NCBI GenBank assembly: GCA_002842575.1
Contig: PHDJ01000011.1
Coordinates: forward strand, 22,612 to 86,611
From: Bacteroidetes bacterium HGW-Bacteroidetes-2
GTDB lineage: Bacteria > Bacteroidota > Bacteroidia > Flavobacteriales > Flavobacteriaceae
Reading direction: 5' to 3'
DNA: 64,000 nucleotides
Position numbers and translations under genes: made by a program. This document shows positions 19,624-27,808 of this stretch, piece by piece (positions within the stretch are counted from its first letter, which is position 1; each line of letters begins with the position of its first letter). The notes below the pieces were generated by a model. That model made no database searches, was not told the DNA's origin, and worked only from the letters and a program-made list of their open reading frames with translations.

Positions 19624-19683
19624 AATATATGATATGAGATGTTAGATTTTAGATTTTTTTTTGATATGAATTAGAAAGTTAGA
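19624..19683. repeat. Low-complexity intergenic repeat (TTAGATTTTAGATTT type)
   Basis: The 60 bases between two minus-strand genes hold GATATGAGATG-TTAGATTTTAGATTT and then GATATGAATTAG, with a T-run between. The doubled TTAGATT and GATATGA units suggest slippage-prone intergenic repeats of the type common in flavobacteria. Confidence 0.35.
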
Positions 19684-20475
19684 TTATAGGTCTTCTGCAT
19701 TTGCAATCATTTCGGCGATATCCATGATTTGAATGTCCCCTTCTTTGTTTTTACCTTTTACACCGTCAGTTATCATGGTGTTGCAAAAAGGACACGCAGC
19801 GGCAATAATGCTAGGCAAGGTTTCTATAGCCTCTTCGGTACGTTCCATATTGATATCTTTTTTGCCAGCTTCTGGTTCTTTAAACATTTGTGCACCGCCG
19901 GCACCACAACAAAGTCCATTAGATTTACAACGCTTCATTTCGATTAACTCCACCTCCAGTTTTTCTAAAAGTTGGCGAGGGGCTTCATATTCACCATTGG
20001 CACGTCCTATATAACAAGGGTCGTGAAAAGTAATTCGTTTTCCTTTAAATTTTCCGCCTTCCACTTTTAATCGTCCTTCTTCTAAAAGTGATTTTAAAAA
20101 TTGGGTGTGGTGAAGGACTTCATAATTTCCACCTAATTCTGGATATTCGTTTTTTATGGTATTAAAGCAGTGCGGACAAGCAGTTACAATTTTTTTAACT
20201 TGATAAGCATTAAGTACTTCAATATTTCCCATTGCTTGCATTTGGAAAAGAAATTCATTTCCAGCTCGTTTTGCGGGGTCGCCTGAACAACTTTCTTCGG
20301 TGCCTAAAACGGCAAAATCGACCTTAGCTTTGTTTAGAATACGCACAAAAGCTTTGGTTATTTTTTTTGCTCTATCGTCAAAACTTCCGGCGCAACCTAC
20401 CCAAAATAAAACTTCTGGCTGTTTGCCTTGTGCGGCGTATTCTGCCATTGTAGGTACTTTTAATGCTTCGCTCAT
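19684..20475 (-). CDS. CCG-domain Fe-S oxidoreductase subunit (HdrB/LutA-like)
   Basis: 263 residues. Cysteine motifs of two CCG domains are visible: FWVGCAGSFDDRAKK (about 25-39), ACPHCFNTIKNEYP, CCGAGGAQMF and AACPFCNT near the C-terminus. Such domains bind a non-cubane 4Fe-4S cluster in heterodisulfide reductase subunit B. No membrane segment. With the membrane Fe-S protein at 21001-22326 it forms an HdrB/HdrC-like pair, probably a quinone-linked electron transfer unit facing the cytoplasm; the substrate is unknown. The HAD gene lies between the two. Confidence 0.88.
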   Translation of the reverse strand: MSEALKVPTMAEYAAQGKQPEVLFWVGCAGSFDDRAKKITKAFVRILNKAKVDFAVLGTEESCSGDPAKRAGNEFLFQMQAMGNIEVLNAYQVKKIVTACPHCFNTIKNEYPELGGNYEVLHHTQFLKSLLEEGRLKVEGGKFKGKRITFHDPCYIGRANGEYEAPRQLLEKLEVELIEMKRCKSNGLCCGAGGAQMFKEPEAGKKDINMERTEEAIETLPSIIAAACPFCNTMITDGVKGKNKEGDIQIMDIAEMIANAEDL

Positions 20476-20527
20476 ATTATTGAAATTTCTTAGTTTAGGG
20501 TTTAAATCTTTGTGAAATGATGCATTT

Positions 20528-20962
20528 CTACTCTTTAAAAACCTGAATGGTTACATCTTTGTTTACCAAATCTGTAAATTTTCCTTTATATCTTGTGGCT
20601 TTTACTAAATGGTTGTCAATCCAATGGTAATTTCCACCTCGTGGTTTTCCCATTAGCAAGCTGTGGTACTTAAAGCCGTGTTTGTTTAACCATACTTCTG
20701 TAAATGCTCTATGTGCTTCTGTTCGAGAGGTAAAAAAACAAATAATATGTCCTTGTTCATACCATTTATTAAGCGTTCTTAGTGCATCTGGATATACTTT
20801 TGCAGTTAACATTCTTTCTGGCTCTTCATTTGGAATATCGTCGCAAATAGTTCCGTCAATGTCTATTAAATAATTTTTAATATTTTCAGGAAGAATAGGA
20901 CTGACATGCTGCCCGTTTTCAATCTTATCGTTTAATAATTTTTCTACGTCTGCATTCTTCAT
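20528..20962 (-). CDS. HAD-family phosphatase-like protein
   Basis: 144 residues from the ATG at 20962. The frame is open to 21046, but that extension lies mostly within the upstream gene, whose stop is at 21001. The HAD motif I is LIDIDGTICDD (about residues 34-44; nucleophile and acid are the first two aspartates) and motif II is CFFTSRTEAH with the catalytic serine or threonine. The C-terminal block ends HWIDNHLVKATRY, a short motif III/IV. It resembles small HAD proteins of unknown substrate. It lies 38 bases downstream of the membrane Fe-S gene and upstream of its probable partner. Confidence 0.8.
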   Translation of the reverse strand: MKNADVEKLLNDKIENGQHVSPILPENIKNYLIDIDGTICDDIPNEEPERMLTAKVYPDALRTLNKWYEQGHIICFFTSRTEAHRAFTEVWLNKHGFKYHSLLMGKPRGGNYHWIDNHLVKATRYKGKFTDLVNKDVTIQVFKE

Positions 20963-21000
20963 TTTACTAGCCTTTTCTTTTAAAAAATTTAATACTTTAA

Positions 21001-22326
21001 TTATTCGTCTTTCCAGTTTAATCGATCCATTTGGTTGAATGGCCATGGAGCTCCGTTATTTTCGATATTGGTCATTGCGCCGTTTAACAATAAAGGAGCT
21101 GCAGATTGTTCCATTACAAGATATTGACGCATATCCATAATGATGGAAAGTGGGTCAATGCTCACCGGGCAGGCTTCTACACATGCATTGCAGGTGGTGC
21201 ATGCCCAAAGTTCTTCTTTTAAAATATAATGGTCTAAAAGTTGTTTACCATCGGGAATAAACTCTCCGTTTTTATCGATATTTTTTCCAACTTCTTCCAG
21301 ACGGTCTCTGGTATCCATCATAATTTTACGGGGAGATAATTTTTTCCCGGTTATATTAGCAGGGCATACGCTAGTGCATCGACCACATTCTGTACAAGTG
21401 TAGGCATTGAGTAATTGTACCCAATTTAAGTCCATTACATCGCTTGCTCCAAATTTTTCAGGAATTGTGTTGACATTAGTTTCGGCTGGTGTTGCAAAAG
21501 GATCGACATTTGGATCCATCATTAATTTTACTTCATTGGTTACGTTTGGGTTATTAGGAAACTTTCCGTAAATGGTTAGTTTACCAAAATAGGTGTTTGG
21601 AAAAGCAAGAAGGATGTGTAAATGTTTAGAAAAATATAAATAATTCAAGAAAAATAGAATTCCTAGAATATGAAACCACCAAGCAAAACGTTCTATTAAA
21701 ATAACGCTTCCATCAGTCATAGAGTTAAAAATAGGTGTAATGTATTGGCTTATGGGAAACGAGCCAACTTGCGCATAATGGGAAACACCAGACTGTTGTA
21801 AATGATAGTCGGCCGCATTCATTGTTAAAAAAAGGGTCATTAAAACAACTTCTATATATAAAATAATGTTGGCATCGTTTTTTGGCCAGCCTTTCATTTC
21901 AGGATTCCAAAAACGTTTTATTTTTTTAAGGTTTCTCCTAATCCAGAAAACAATTACGCTAACTAAAACCAATAAGGCTAGTATTTCAAAAGCACCAATC
22001 AAGAAATCATAAAATGCTCCTAAAACAGAAAAAGCTCTGTGTGTGGCAAAAAGGCCGTCAAAAATTATTTCTAGAACTTCAATGTTTATAATAATAAATC
22101 CTAGATATACAATAAGATGTAGTAGTCCGGATACTGGTCTTTTTACTAATTTTGATTGTCCAAAAGCAATGAACAGGAGGTTTTTAAACCGCTCTTTTGG
22201 ATTGTCAAAACGATTTATATCTTTACCAATAAGGATGTTCCTTTTTATTTTTTTAATGTTATTGATAAAATAACCTACCCCTATAAAAAGTGCAAGTAAA
22301 AAAATCATGTTAGGTAAGTAATTCAT
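21001..22326 (-). CDS. Membrane-bound 4Fe-4S protein (HdrC/NarI-like)
   Basis: 441 residues. The first 260 hold about five to six membrane helices (MIFLLALFIGVGYFI; HLIVYLGFIIINIEVLEII; ILALLVLVSVIVFW; FLTMNAADYH; WWFHILGILFFLNYLYF) with histidines suited to b-type haem. The rest has two 4Fe-4S clusters, CTECGRCTSVCP and CTTCNACVEACP. The layout is that of membrane Fe-S subunits that connect quinone to a CCG-domain partner, here the product of 19684-20475. The likely role is menaquinol-linked electron transfer; the other substrate is unknown. The gene is 49 bases downstream of the MCE gene. Confidence 0.88.
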   Translation of the reverse strand: MNYLPNMIFLLALFIGVGYFINNIKKIKRNILIGKDINRFDNPKERFKNLLFIAFGQSKLVKRPVSGLLHLIVYLGFIIINIEVLEIIFDGLFATHRAFSVLGAFYDFLIGAFEILALLVLVSVIVFWIRRNLKKIKRFWNPEMKGWPKNDANIILYIEVVLMTLFLTMNAADYHLQQSGVSHYAQVGSFPISQYITPIFNSMTDGSVILIERFAWWFHILGILFFLNYLYFSKHLHILLAFPNTYFGKLTIYGKFPNNPNVTNEVKLMMDPNVDPFATPAETNVNTIPEKFGASDVMDLNWVQLLNAYTCTECGRCTSVCPANITGKKLSPRKIMMDTRDRLEEVGKNIDKNGEFIPDGKQLLDHYILKEELWACTTCNACVEACPVSIDPLSIIMDMRQYLVMEQSAAPLLLNGAMTNIENNGAPWPFNQMDRLNWKDE

Positions 22327-22374
22327 TTTAAATATTTTATAAAGAGATGCAAAAAAAATATTAATTATAAAAGT

Positions 22375-23325
22375 TTAATCTTTAGGCTGCTTTGGTTCTT
22401 GGTAGGATCCTGGTTTTTTTCCAAAAAGTGAAAAATGTACATAGCGTTTTGGGTTTAATTTCATATCCTCTAGCAGTTGTTCTAATTGTTTGGTGGAACC
22501 TTCCAAGTTTTTGTATAGTAATTCGTCATTTAGCAATTTACCAAGACTGCCTTCTCCATTATTTAATTTTGTGGTTATGGCATTAAAATCGGCTATTGTG
22601 TTTTCAATATTAGCTACTAGTTTTCCAACTTCTAGTTGCGATAGAGAGTCGGATAGAATTGCAAAGTTTTCAGAGGTTTTGTTTAAATTATCGAATGTTT
22701 GGTTAAATTTATCTTGATTTGTTTTTAAAATGGTTTCTAATGTTTTGGAAGATTCTTTGAAGGAAGCCGCAACTTCGCCTAGATCTTTTAAAGTCTTTTT
22801 TAAACTTTCTCTAACATCCTTATCTAAAACATCTGCAACCGCTGATAAAACACTGTCTGTGCTTACAACTGTATTTTCTATTTTATCTTGCAATGGACTT
22901 AATCTGTCATTCATAAATTCCATTATTCCTTCCTCTCTTTGTCCTATAAGGGTATCTCCACTTATTGCGACATCAGAAGATGTAAAATCAGGAATGATAG
23001 AAAGTGATTTACCACCTATAATTCCTCCTCCATAAATTTTTGCTATACTGGTTTTTGAAAATTGGAAATCCCCTACTACATTAAACCGGACTACTAATTC
23101 ACCCGTTCTGCTAGAAATGGTTATGTGCTGTACTTTGCCTATTTTTAAACCATTTACCGTAACTACTGAGGATAAATCTAATCCTTCCACATTGGTATAA
23201 ACCACATAATAAATCCTTTCTTTATTAAGTAAGTTTGTTCCTTTTAAATAGTTGTATCCAAAAATAAATGTTGCAATTGCAAATACTGCTAACAATCCGG
23301 TTTTTACTTCTTTTGAAAACTTCAC
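22375..23325 (-). CDS. MCE/MlaD-family lipid transport protein
   Basis: 316 residues. One N-terminal membrane helix (KTGLLAVFAIATFIFGYNYL, about 8-27), one MCE domain (about 37-115, VEGLDLSSVVTVNGLKIGKV), then a long helical region with heptad-like hydrophobics (about 150-280) and a basic tail ending QEPKQPKD. This fits MlaD-like proteins that form hexamers in the inner membrane and move phospholipids across the periplasm. The ATPase and permease partners (MlaF and MlaE) are not in this window. It sits 54 bases downstream of the amidase gene on the same strand. Confidence 0.88.
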   Translation of the reverse strand: MKFSKEVKTGLLAVFAIATFIFGYNYLKGTNLLNKERIYYVVYTNVEGLDLSSVVTVNGLKIGKVQHITISSRTGELVVRFNVVGDFQFSKTSIAKIYGGGIIGGKSLSIIPDFTSSDVAISGDTLIGQREEGIMEFMNDRLSPLQDKIENTVVSTDSVLSAVADVLDKDVRESLKKTLKDLGEVAASFKESSKTLETILKTNQDKFNQTFDNLNKTSENFAILSDSLSQLEVGKLVANIENTIADFNAITTKLNNGEGSLGKLLNDELLYKNLEGSTKQLEQLLEDMKLNPKRYVHFSLFGKKPGSYQEPKQPKD

Positions 23326-23379
23326 ACAGTTATTTTTTAGTTTACAACAAATTTAGAAATTAAAAGGATATCCTAGATA

Positions 23380-24489
23380 CTAATTGGTGTTAGATTTTAA
23401 AATATTGGCTAACGGCACTTTTTTATCTTTTTTGTAAGCGACAATAAATGCAGAAGTATATCCTTTTTGTATTGCTACTTGCTGCATATTTTTTATTAGA
23501 TTGTAATTGGAAGTTTCTCCATAATAATATTTAAAGAGTCCATCTTCTTTTATTCTGCTAATTTCTTTTAGTCCTTTAAAATTTTGTGGTTTTGGCTCTA
23601 ATTTTTTTGAGCTTGCCGCTATTTGCACTTTAAACAAAACATCTTTGTATATCTCGTCCTTTGTAACAATATCTTCTTTTACTATTGGATCTGGATTGGA
23701 GTAGGTTTCCATATTTCTTAAAGAAATAGATTTGTGATATGCATTAATAGCCTTAGAAATAGCAATTGCCATTTCATGCTGTCCATTTTTTGAATTTAAA
23801 TAGGAGCCTTCTTCTTTATTGGTTAAAAATCCGGTTTCAATTAATACACTAGGCATATAACTGCTCATTAAAACTAAAAATCCTGCTTGTTTAACACTTC
23901 TGTCGTTTCGGTGCAGCTGTTTGGTAAAATTATCTTGAATATAACTTGCTACTTCAATGCTTTGATCTAGATATTCTTCTTGCATTAAAATTAATCCAAT
24001 AACGGATTCAGGTGAATTTGGGTCAAACCCACCGTAGGTTTCCTGATAATTATCTTCCAGATATATAACTTGATTTTCCTTTTTTGCTATTTCAAAATTT
24101 GCTTGACTTTTATGCAATCCTAAAACAAATGTTTCTGTGCCACTAGCTTCAGAATGGTGAGCATTGCAGTGAATAGATACAAATAAATCGGCATTTGCTC
24201 TATTAGCAATAGCAGAACGTTCTTGCAACTCTATAAAAACATCGGTTTTTCGTGTGTAAATAACTTTAACATTTTTGTTTTTTTCTAACTCCATCCCAAC
24301 TGCTAATACTATATTTAGTGCGATATCTTTTTCAAAATATCCATTGCCTCTATTTCCTGGGTCTTTTCCGCCGTGTCCTGCATCTAAAACCACAATAAAA
24401 GGTTTATTTTGCGCAAAGGAATTATTGTAATAACTGGAAGTAAAAGAAAATAAAAATAATACGAAAATAGAAAAATACTGCGTTTTCAT
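23380..24489 (-). CDS. N-acetylmuramoyl-L-alanine amidase with SPOR-like tail
   Basis: 369 residues with a signal peptide (ends NNSFAQN). The Amidase_3 domain (about 30-250) shows the zinc ligands in VVLDAGHGGKDPG, a glutamate in NGYFEKDIALNI, SIHCNAHHSEASGTETF, and the catalytic glutamate in VLIETGFLTNKEEG. The last 90 residues (FKVQIAASSKKL ... GLFKYYYGET ... YTSAFIVAYKKDKKVP) resemble a SPOR domain, which binds denuded septal glycan. The enzyme cleaves the bond between MurNAc and the peptide stem in the periplasm, likely during daughter cell separation. It is divergent from the LptD gene and heads the envelope-related minus-strand run. Confidence 0.92.
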   Translation of the reverse strand: MKTQYFSIFVLFLFSFTSSYYNNSFAQNKPFIVVLDAGHGGKDPGNRGNGYFEKDIALNIVLAVGMELEKNKNVKVIYTRKTDVFIELQERSAIANRANADLFVSIHCNAHHSEASGTETFVLGLHKSQANFEIAKKENQVIYLEDNYQETYGGFDPNSPESVIGLILMQEEYLDQSIEVASYIQDNFTKQLHRNDRSVKQAGFLVLMSSYMPSVLIETGFLTNKEEGSYLNSKNGQHEMAIAISKAINAYHKSISLRNMETYSNPDPIVKEDIVTKDEIYKDVLFKVQIAASSKKLEPKPQNFKGLKEISRIKEDGLFKYYYGETSNYNLIKNMQQVAIQKGYTSAFIVAYKKDKKVPLANILKSNTN

Positions 24490-24530
24490 ATAGCCTTGAC
24501 GAATTATAGTTAGGATTATTTTAAAATTTA

Positions 24531-27326
24531 TTGGGGTTTAAAAATATACCCAAAAAAATATGTTTAATTTTGACACTTCAACAACTAAGCCATAACTTTA
24601 CAAAAATAGGATTTAAACCATTGCAAACAAATAAACTTCGTCTTCTTTTATTGCTTTGTTTCTCGCTGATGGGTTTAACTATTCTCCATGCTCAGGAACC
24701 AATAATTAGCTCTACTACCTCTATTCCTGCCGTAAAAGATTCTATTAAAATTCCAGTAAATGAAATTTTTCCTTCTGTTTCTGAAATAATTACAGATACG
24801 ATTAAAACAGATTCTATAAAACCACAAAAAGAAACCTTGACTGATGTAGTAGATTATTTTGGTGAGGACTATGTGTTTATGCATAAAAAGGAAAATAGAG
24901 TGTATATGTACAATAAGGCATATATCATTTATGAAGATATGCGAATTGATGCTGGATTAATTATTCTGGACTACAATAAAAATGAGGTGTATGCCAAAGG
25001 AATTAAAGATTCATTAGGCAATTATACACAAAAACCCATATTTGTTCAAGGAAGTAATAAAGTGGAGCCCGATTCAATACGATTTAACTTTGATTCGCAA
25101 CGTGCGTTAGTTTACAATTCCAGAACCGAACAAAACGGCTTTAAAGTAATAGGCGAAATTTCAAAAAAAGAAAATGATTCGGTTATTTTTATATATAATG
25201 TTAAGTTTACTACAGCAAAAGATATTGACAATCCAGAATATTACTTTTTTTCCAGAAAAGTGAAATTTGTTCCTAAAAAGAAAATCATCACCGGATTGAC
25301 TAATATGTATATTGCCAATGTACCAACGCCAATTGGTTTACCATTTGGGTATTTTCCTTTAGAGGAAGACCGCGCCTCTGGATTTATTATTCCAACGATA
25401 GGCGAAAACAATAACCGTGGTTTCTTTTTTCAAAACGGAGGATATTATTTTGCACTAAGCGACTTTGCAGATTTAACCGTATTGGGCGATTATTATACCA
25501 ATGGAAGTTATGGTTTGCGTTTTGAATCAAATTATGCATTGCGCTATCGTTTTCGGGGCAATTTAAGTTTACGCTTTGAAAATTTACTAAACAGCGAGCG
25601 TGGTTTTCCAGATTTTAGCGAATCCTCGGTTTATAATATTCGTTGGTCACATAGTCAGGACGCAAAAGCTAATCCCTCCTCCCGCTTTTCTGCTTCTGTA
25701 AATTTAGGAAGTAGTAGGTATTATCAACAATCTATAAATCAGTTAAATACCGCTAATTTTTTAAACAATACCCTAAGTTCTTCCATTTCTTATTCAAAAA
25801 CTTTTGAAGGAGAGCCGCAAATAAATTTAAATATTGCTGGCACCCATTCGCAAAACACCAATACCGAAGAAATCAATCTTTCGTTGCCTAATTTAACAGC
25901 AAGCGTTTCTCGAATATTTCCTTTTGCTCCTAAAGTTGGTGTAAAAAAAGGAGCTATTCACAATATAAATTTTCAGTATGACGTAACTGCCGAAAACAGA
26001 ATTCGTACCACAGATTCTTTATTTTTTAAGCCCGAAATGTTTAACCAAGCACAAATAGGAGCAAGACATACTATACCTCTTGCCACAAATTTCAAAGTTT
26101 TTAAATATTTAAGTGCATCTGCCGGAACAAGTTATCAGGAAACTTGGGTTCTAAAAACCACCCAAAGAAACTTTGATACAGAATTAAACCAAGTGGTTAT
26201 TGATACCGTTAATGGATTTGACAGTTATAGAACCTACAATTTTTCTACCAGTTTAGGAACTACAGTTTATGGGATGTTTAATTTTGGTAGGGATAATAAA
26301 ATTCAATCTATACGGCATGTAATGAGACCCTCAATTGGATATTCTTTAAATCCGGGTTTTAATCAATACTATGAAGAATTAAAATACACGCCAAATGTGG
26401 CAGGTGGTCTTACAGAGGAACAAATTTTAATCTATTCCCGATTTCAAAATACCTTATACGGTGCACCTAACCAAAATAAGTCCAGTAGTATTAGTTTTGG
26501 ATTAAGTAACACTTTAGAAGCTAAAATTCGTAATAAAGACAGTACGGCAACTGAGTTAAAACGCATTTCATTATTAAATAATTTAAACTTTAATACAAAT
26601 TACAGCATCACGAGCGATAGCTTAAAATGGAGCCCACTTAATGTTACTGGAAGCATTCCAATAGTTCCAAAATTAGATATAAATTTTAGTGCTATATTAG
26701 ATCCCTATGCATTGGATAATAACAATCAAAAAATAAATACTTTCAATATAGATAATGGAGGAAGTTTGTTTCGTCTTACCAATGCTAATATGAGTTTTAA
26801 CTATTCCTTTTCAAGTAAAGATTTTGATAAAAAAGACAAAAACAAAGGCAATGAAAATAATGAAACCTTCAGAAATGGTGGGCGTCCAGATGATTTATTT
26901 GGTAATTCAAATGATTTTTCAAACGATTCCTTCGGAAACAATAATTTAAATGATGAAGAGGAAAAAGATGTAAATATTGGAAGATATAATTACTCCATAC
27001 CATGGGATTTTAGATTAGCATATACCATAACCTATTCAAACATTAGAAGAGAAAATGAAATATCGTCGCAATCGCTAATGTTTAGTGGGAATATGGATTT
27101 GTCTCCCAGATGGTCTGTGGGGGCATCTTCTGGATATGATTTTAAATTAAAAGGATTCACCTTTACTCAATTTAGATTTCAGAGAGATTTAGAAAGTTGG
27201 CAGATGAGTTTTAACTGGGTTCCCTTTAGTTCACAGAGTTCTTGGTATTTCTTTGTGGGCATTAAATCGTCTGTATTAAGCGATATCAAATATGATAAAA
27301 GGCGAGAACGTGATCAGCAATTATAA
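24531..27326 (+). CDS. lptD: LptD-like outer-membrane LPS assembly protein
   Basis: Up to 931 residues. An OstA-like region (about 100-260, DVVDYFGEDYVFMHKKENR) precedes a large C-terminal barrel (about 300-930). The block PTPIGLPFGYFPLEEDRASG, then FIIPTIGENN, is characteristic of LptD, which puts LPS into the outer leaflet. There is no ATG near the 5' end: the frame opens with TTG at 24531, and other TTG codons are at 24570 and 24621. The last would start right at the signal peptide (QTNKLRLLLLLCFSLMGL ... LHAQE). A typical LptE partner is not in the window. An acidic, Asn-rich insert (about 765-810) resembles those of other flavobacterial LptD proteins. Confidence 0.85.
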   Translation: MGFKNIPKKICLILTLQQLSHNFTKIGFKPLQTNKLRLLLLLCFSLMGLTILHAQEPIISSTTSIPAVKDSIKIPVNEIFPSVSEIITDTIKTDSIKPQKETLTDVVDYFGEDYVFMHKKENRVYMYNKAYIIYEDMRIDAGLIILDYNKNEVYAKGIKDSLGNYTQKPIFVQGSNKVEPDSIRFNFDSQRALVYNSRTEQNGFKVIGEISKKENDSVIFIYNVKFTTAKDIDNPEYYFFSRKVKFVPKKKIITGLTNMYIANVPTPIGLPFGYFPLEEDRASGFIIPTIGENNNRGFFFQNGGYYFALSDFADLTVLGDYYTNGSYGLRFESNYALRYRFRGNLSLRFENLLNSERGFPDFSESSVYNIRWSHSQDAKANPSSRFSASVNLGSSRYYQQSINQLNTANFLNNTLSSSISYSKTFEGEPQINLNIAGTHSQNTNTEEINLSLPNLTASVSRIFPFAPKVGVKKGAIHNINFQYDVTAENRIRTTDSLFFKPEMFNQAQIGARHTIPLATNFKVFKYLSASAGTSYQETWVLKTTQRNFDTELNQVVIDTVNGFDSYRTYNFSTSLGTTVYGMFNFGRDNKIQSIRHVMRPSIGYSLNPGFNQYYEELKYTPNVAGGLTEEQILIYSRFQNTLYGAPNQNKSSSISFGLSNTLEAKIRNKDSTATELKRISLLNNLNFNTNYSITSDSLKWSPLNVTGSIPIVPKLDINFSAILDPYALDNNNQKINTFNIDNGGSLFRLTNANMSFNYSFSSKDFDKKDKNKGNENNETFRNGGRPDDLFGNSNDFSNDSFGNNNLNDEEEKDVNIGRYNYSIPWDFRLAYTITYSNIRRENEISSQSLMFSGNMDLSPRWSVGASSGYDFKLKGFTFTQFRFQRDLESWQMSFNWVPFSSQSSWYFFVGIKSSVLSDIKYDKRRERDQQL

Positions 27327-27367
27327 CAGAAATTTTTAGTAAGTTTATCCACAAAATGCTATACAAT

Positions 27368-27751
27368 ATGTCGAAAAAAATAATTAAAACACCCCATGCC
27401 CCTGCTCCTATCGGTCCTTATAACCAAGCTGTTTTAGTTGGAAATATGTTATATACTTCTGGGCAAATCGCTATTCATCCAATTACAGGAGTGTTGGTTT
27501 TAGAAAACATTCAAGCAGAAACCAAGCTTGTAATGGAAAATTTAAAAGCCATTCTAACAGAAGCTCAAATGACCTTTGAAAACGTAGTGAAAACCTCTAT
27601 TTTTATTAGTGATATGAACAATTTCACTAAAATAAATGAAGTGTATGCCACCTATTTTAACGAAGCAACTGCTCCCGCACGAGAAACGGTTGAGGTAGCT
27701 AATTTACCCAAGTTTGTGCATGTGGAAATTTCTTTGATTGCAATTAAATAA
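27368..27751 (+). CDS. ridA: RidA-family enamine/imine deaminase
   Basis: 127 residues from the ATG at 27368, which gives MSKKIIKTPHAPAPIGPYNQ. An in-frame ATG at 27356 adds four residues and is the alternative. The family features are all visible: PIGPYNQAV, YTSGQI, and the C-terminal block ARETVEVANLPKFVHVEI with the substrate-binding arginine and glutamate. RidA hydrolyses reactive 2-aminoacrylate and related imines made by PLP enzymes, in the cytoplasm. The gene is 41 bases downstream of lptD and 57 upstream of the symporter, on the same strand. Confidence 0.95.
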   Translation: MSKKIIKTPHAPAPIGPYNQAVLVGNMLYTSGQIAIHPITGVLVLENIQAETKLVMENLKAILTEAQMTFENVVKTSIFISDMNNFTKINEVYATYFNEATAPARETVEVANLPKFVHVEISLIAIK

Positions 27752-27808
27752 ATAGAATTGAGTATCTTTCCTATTAAACAAATACAAGTAACTAATTAGC
27801 ATAGACCT

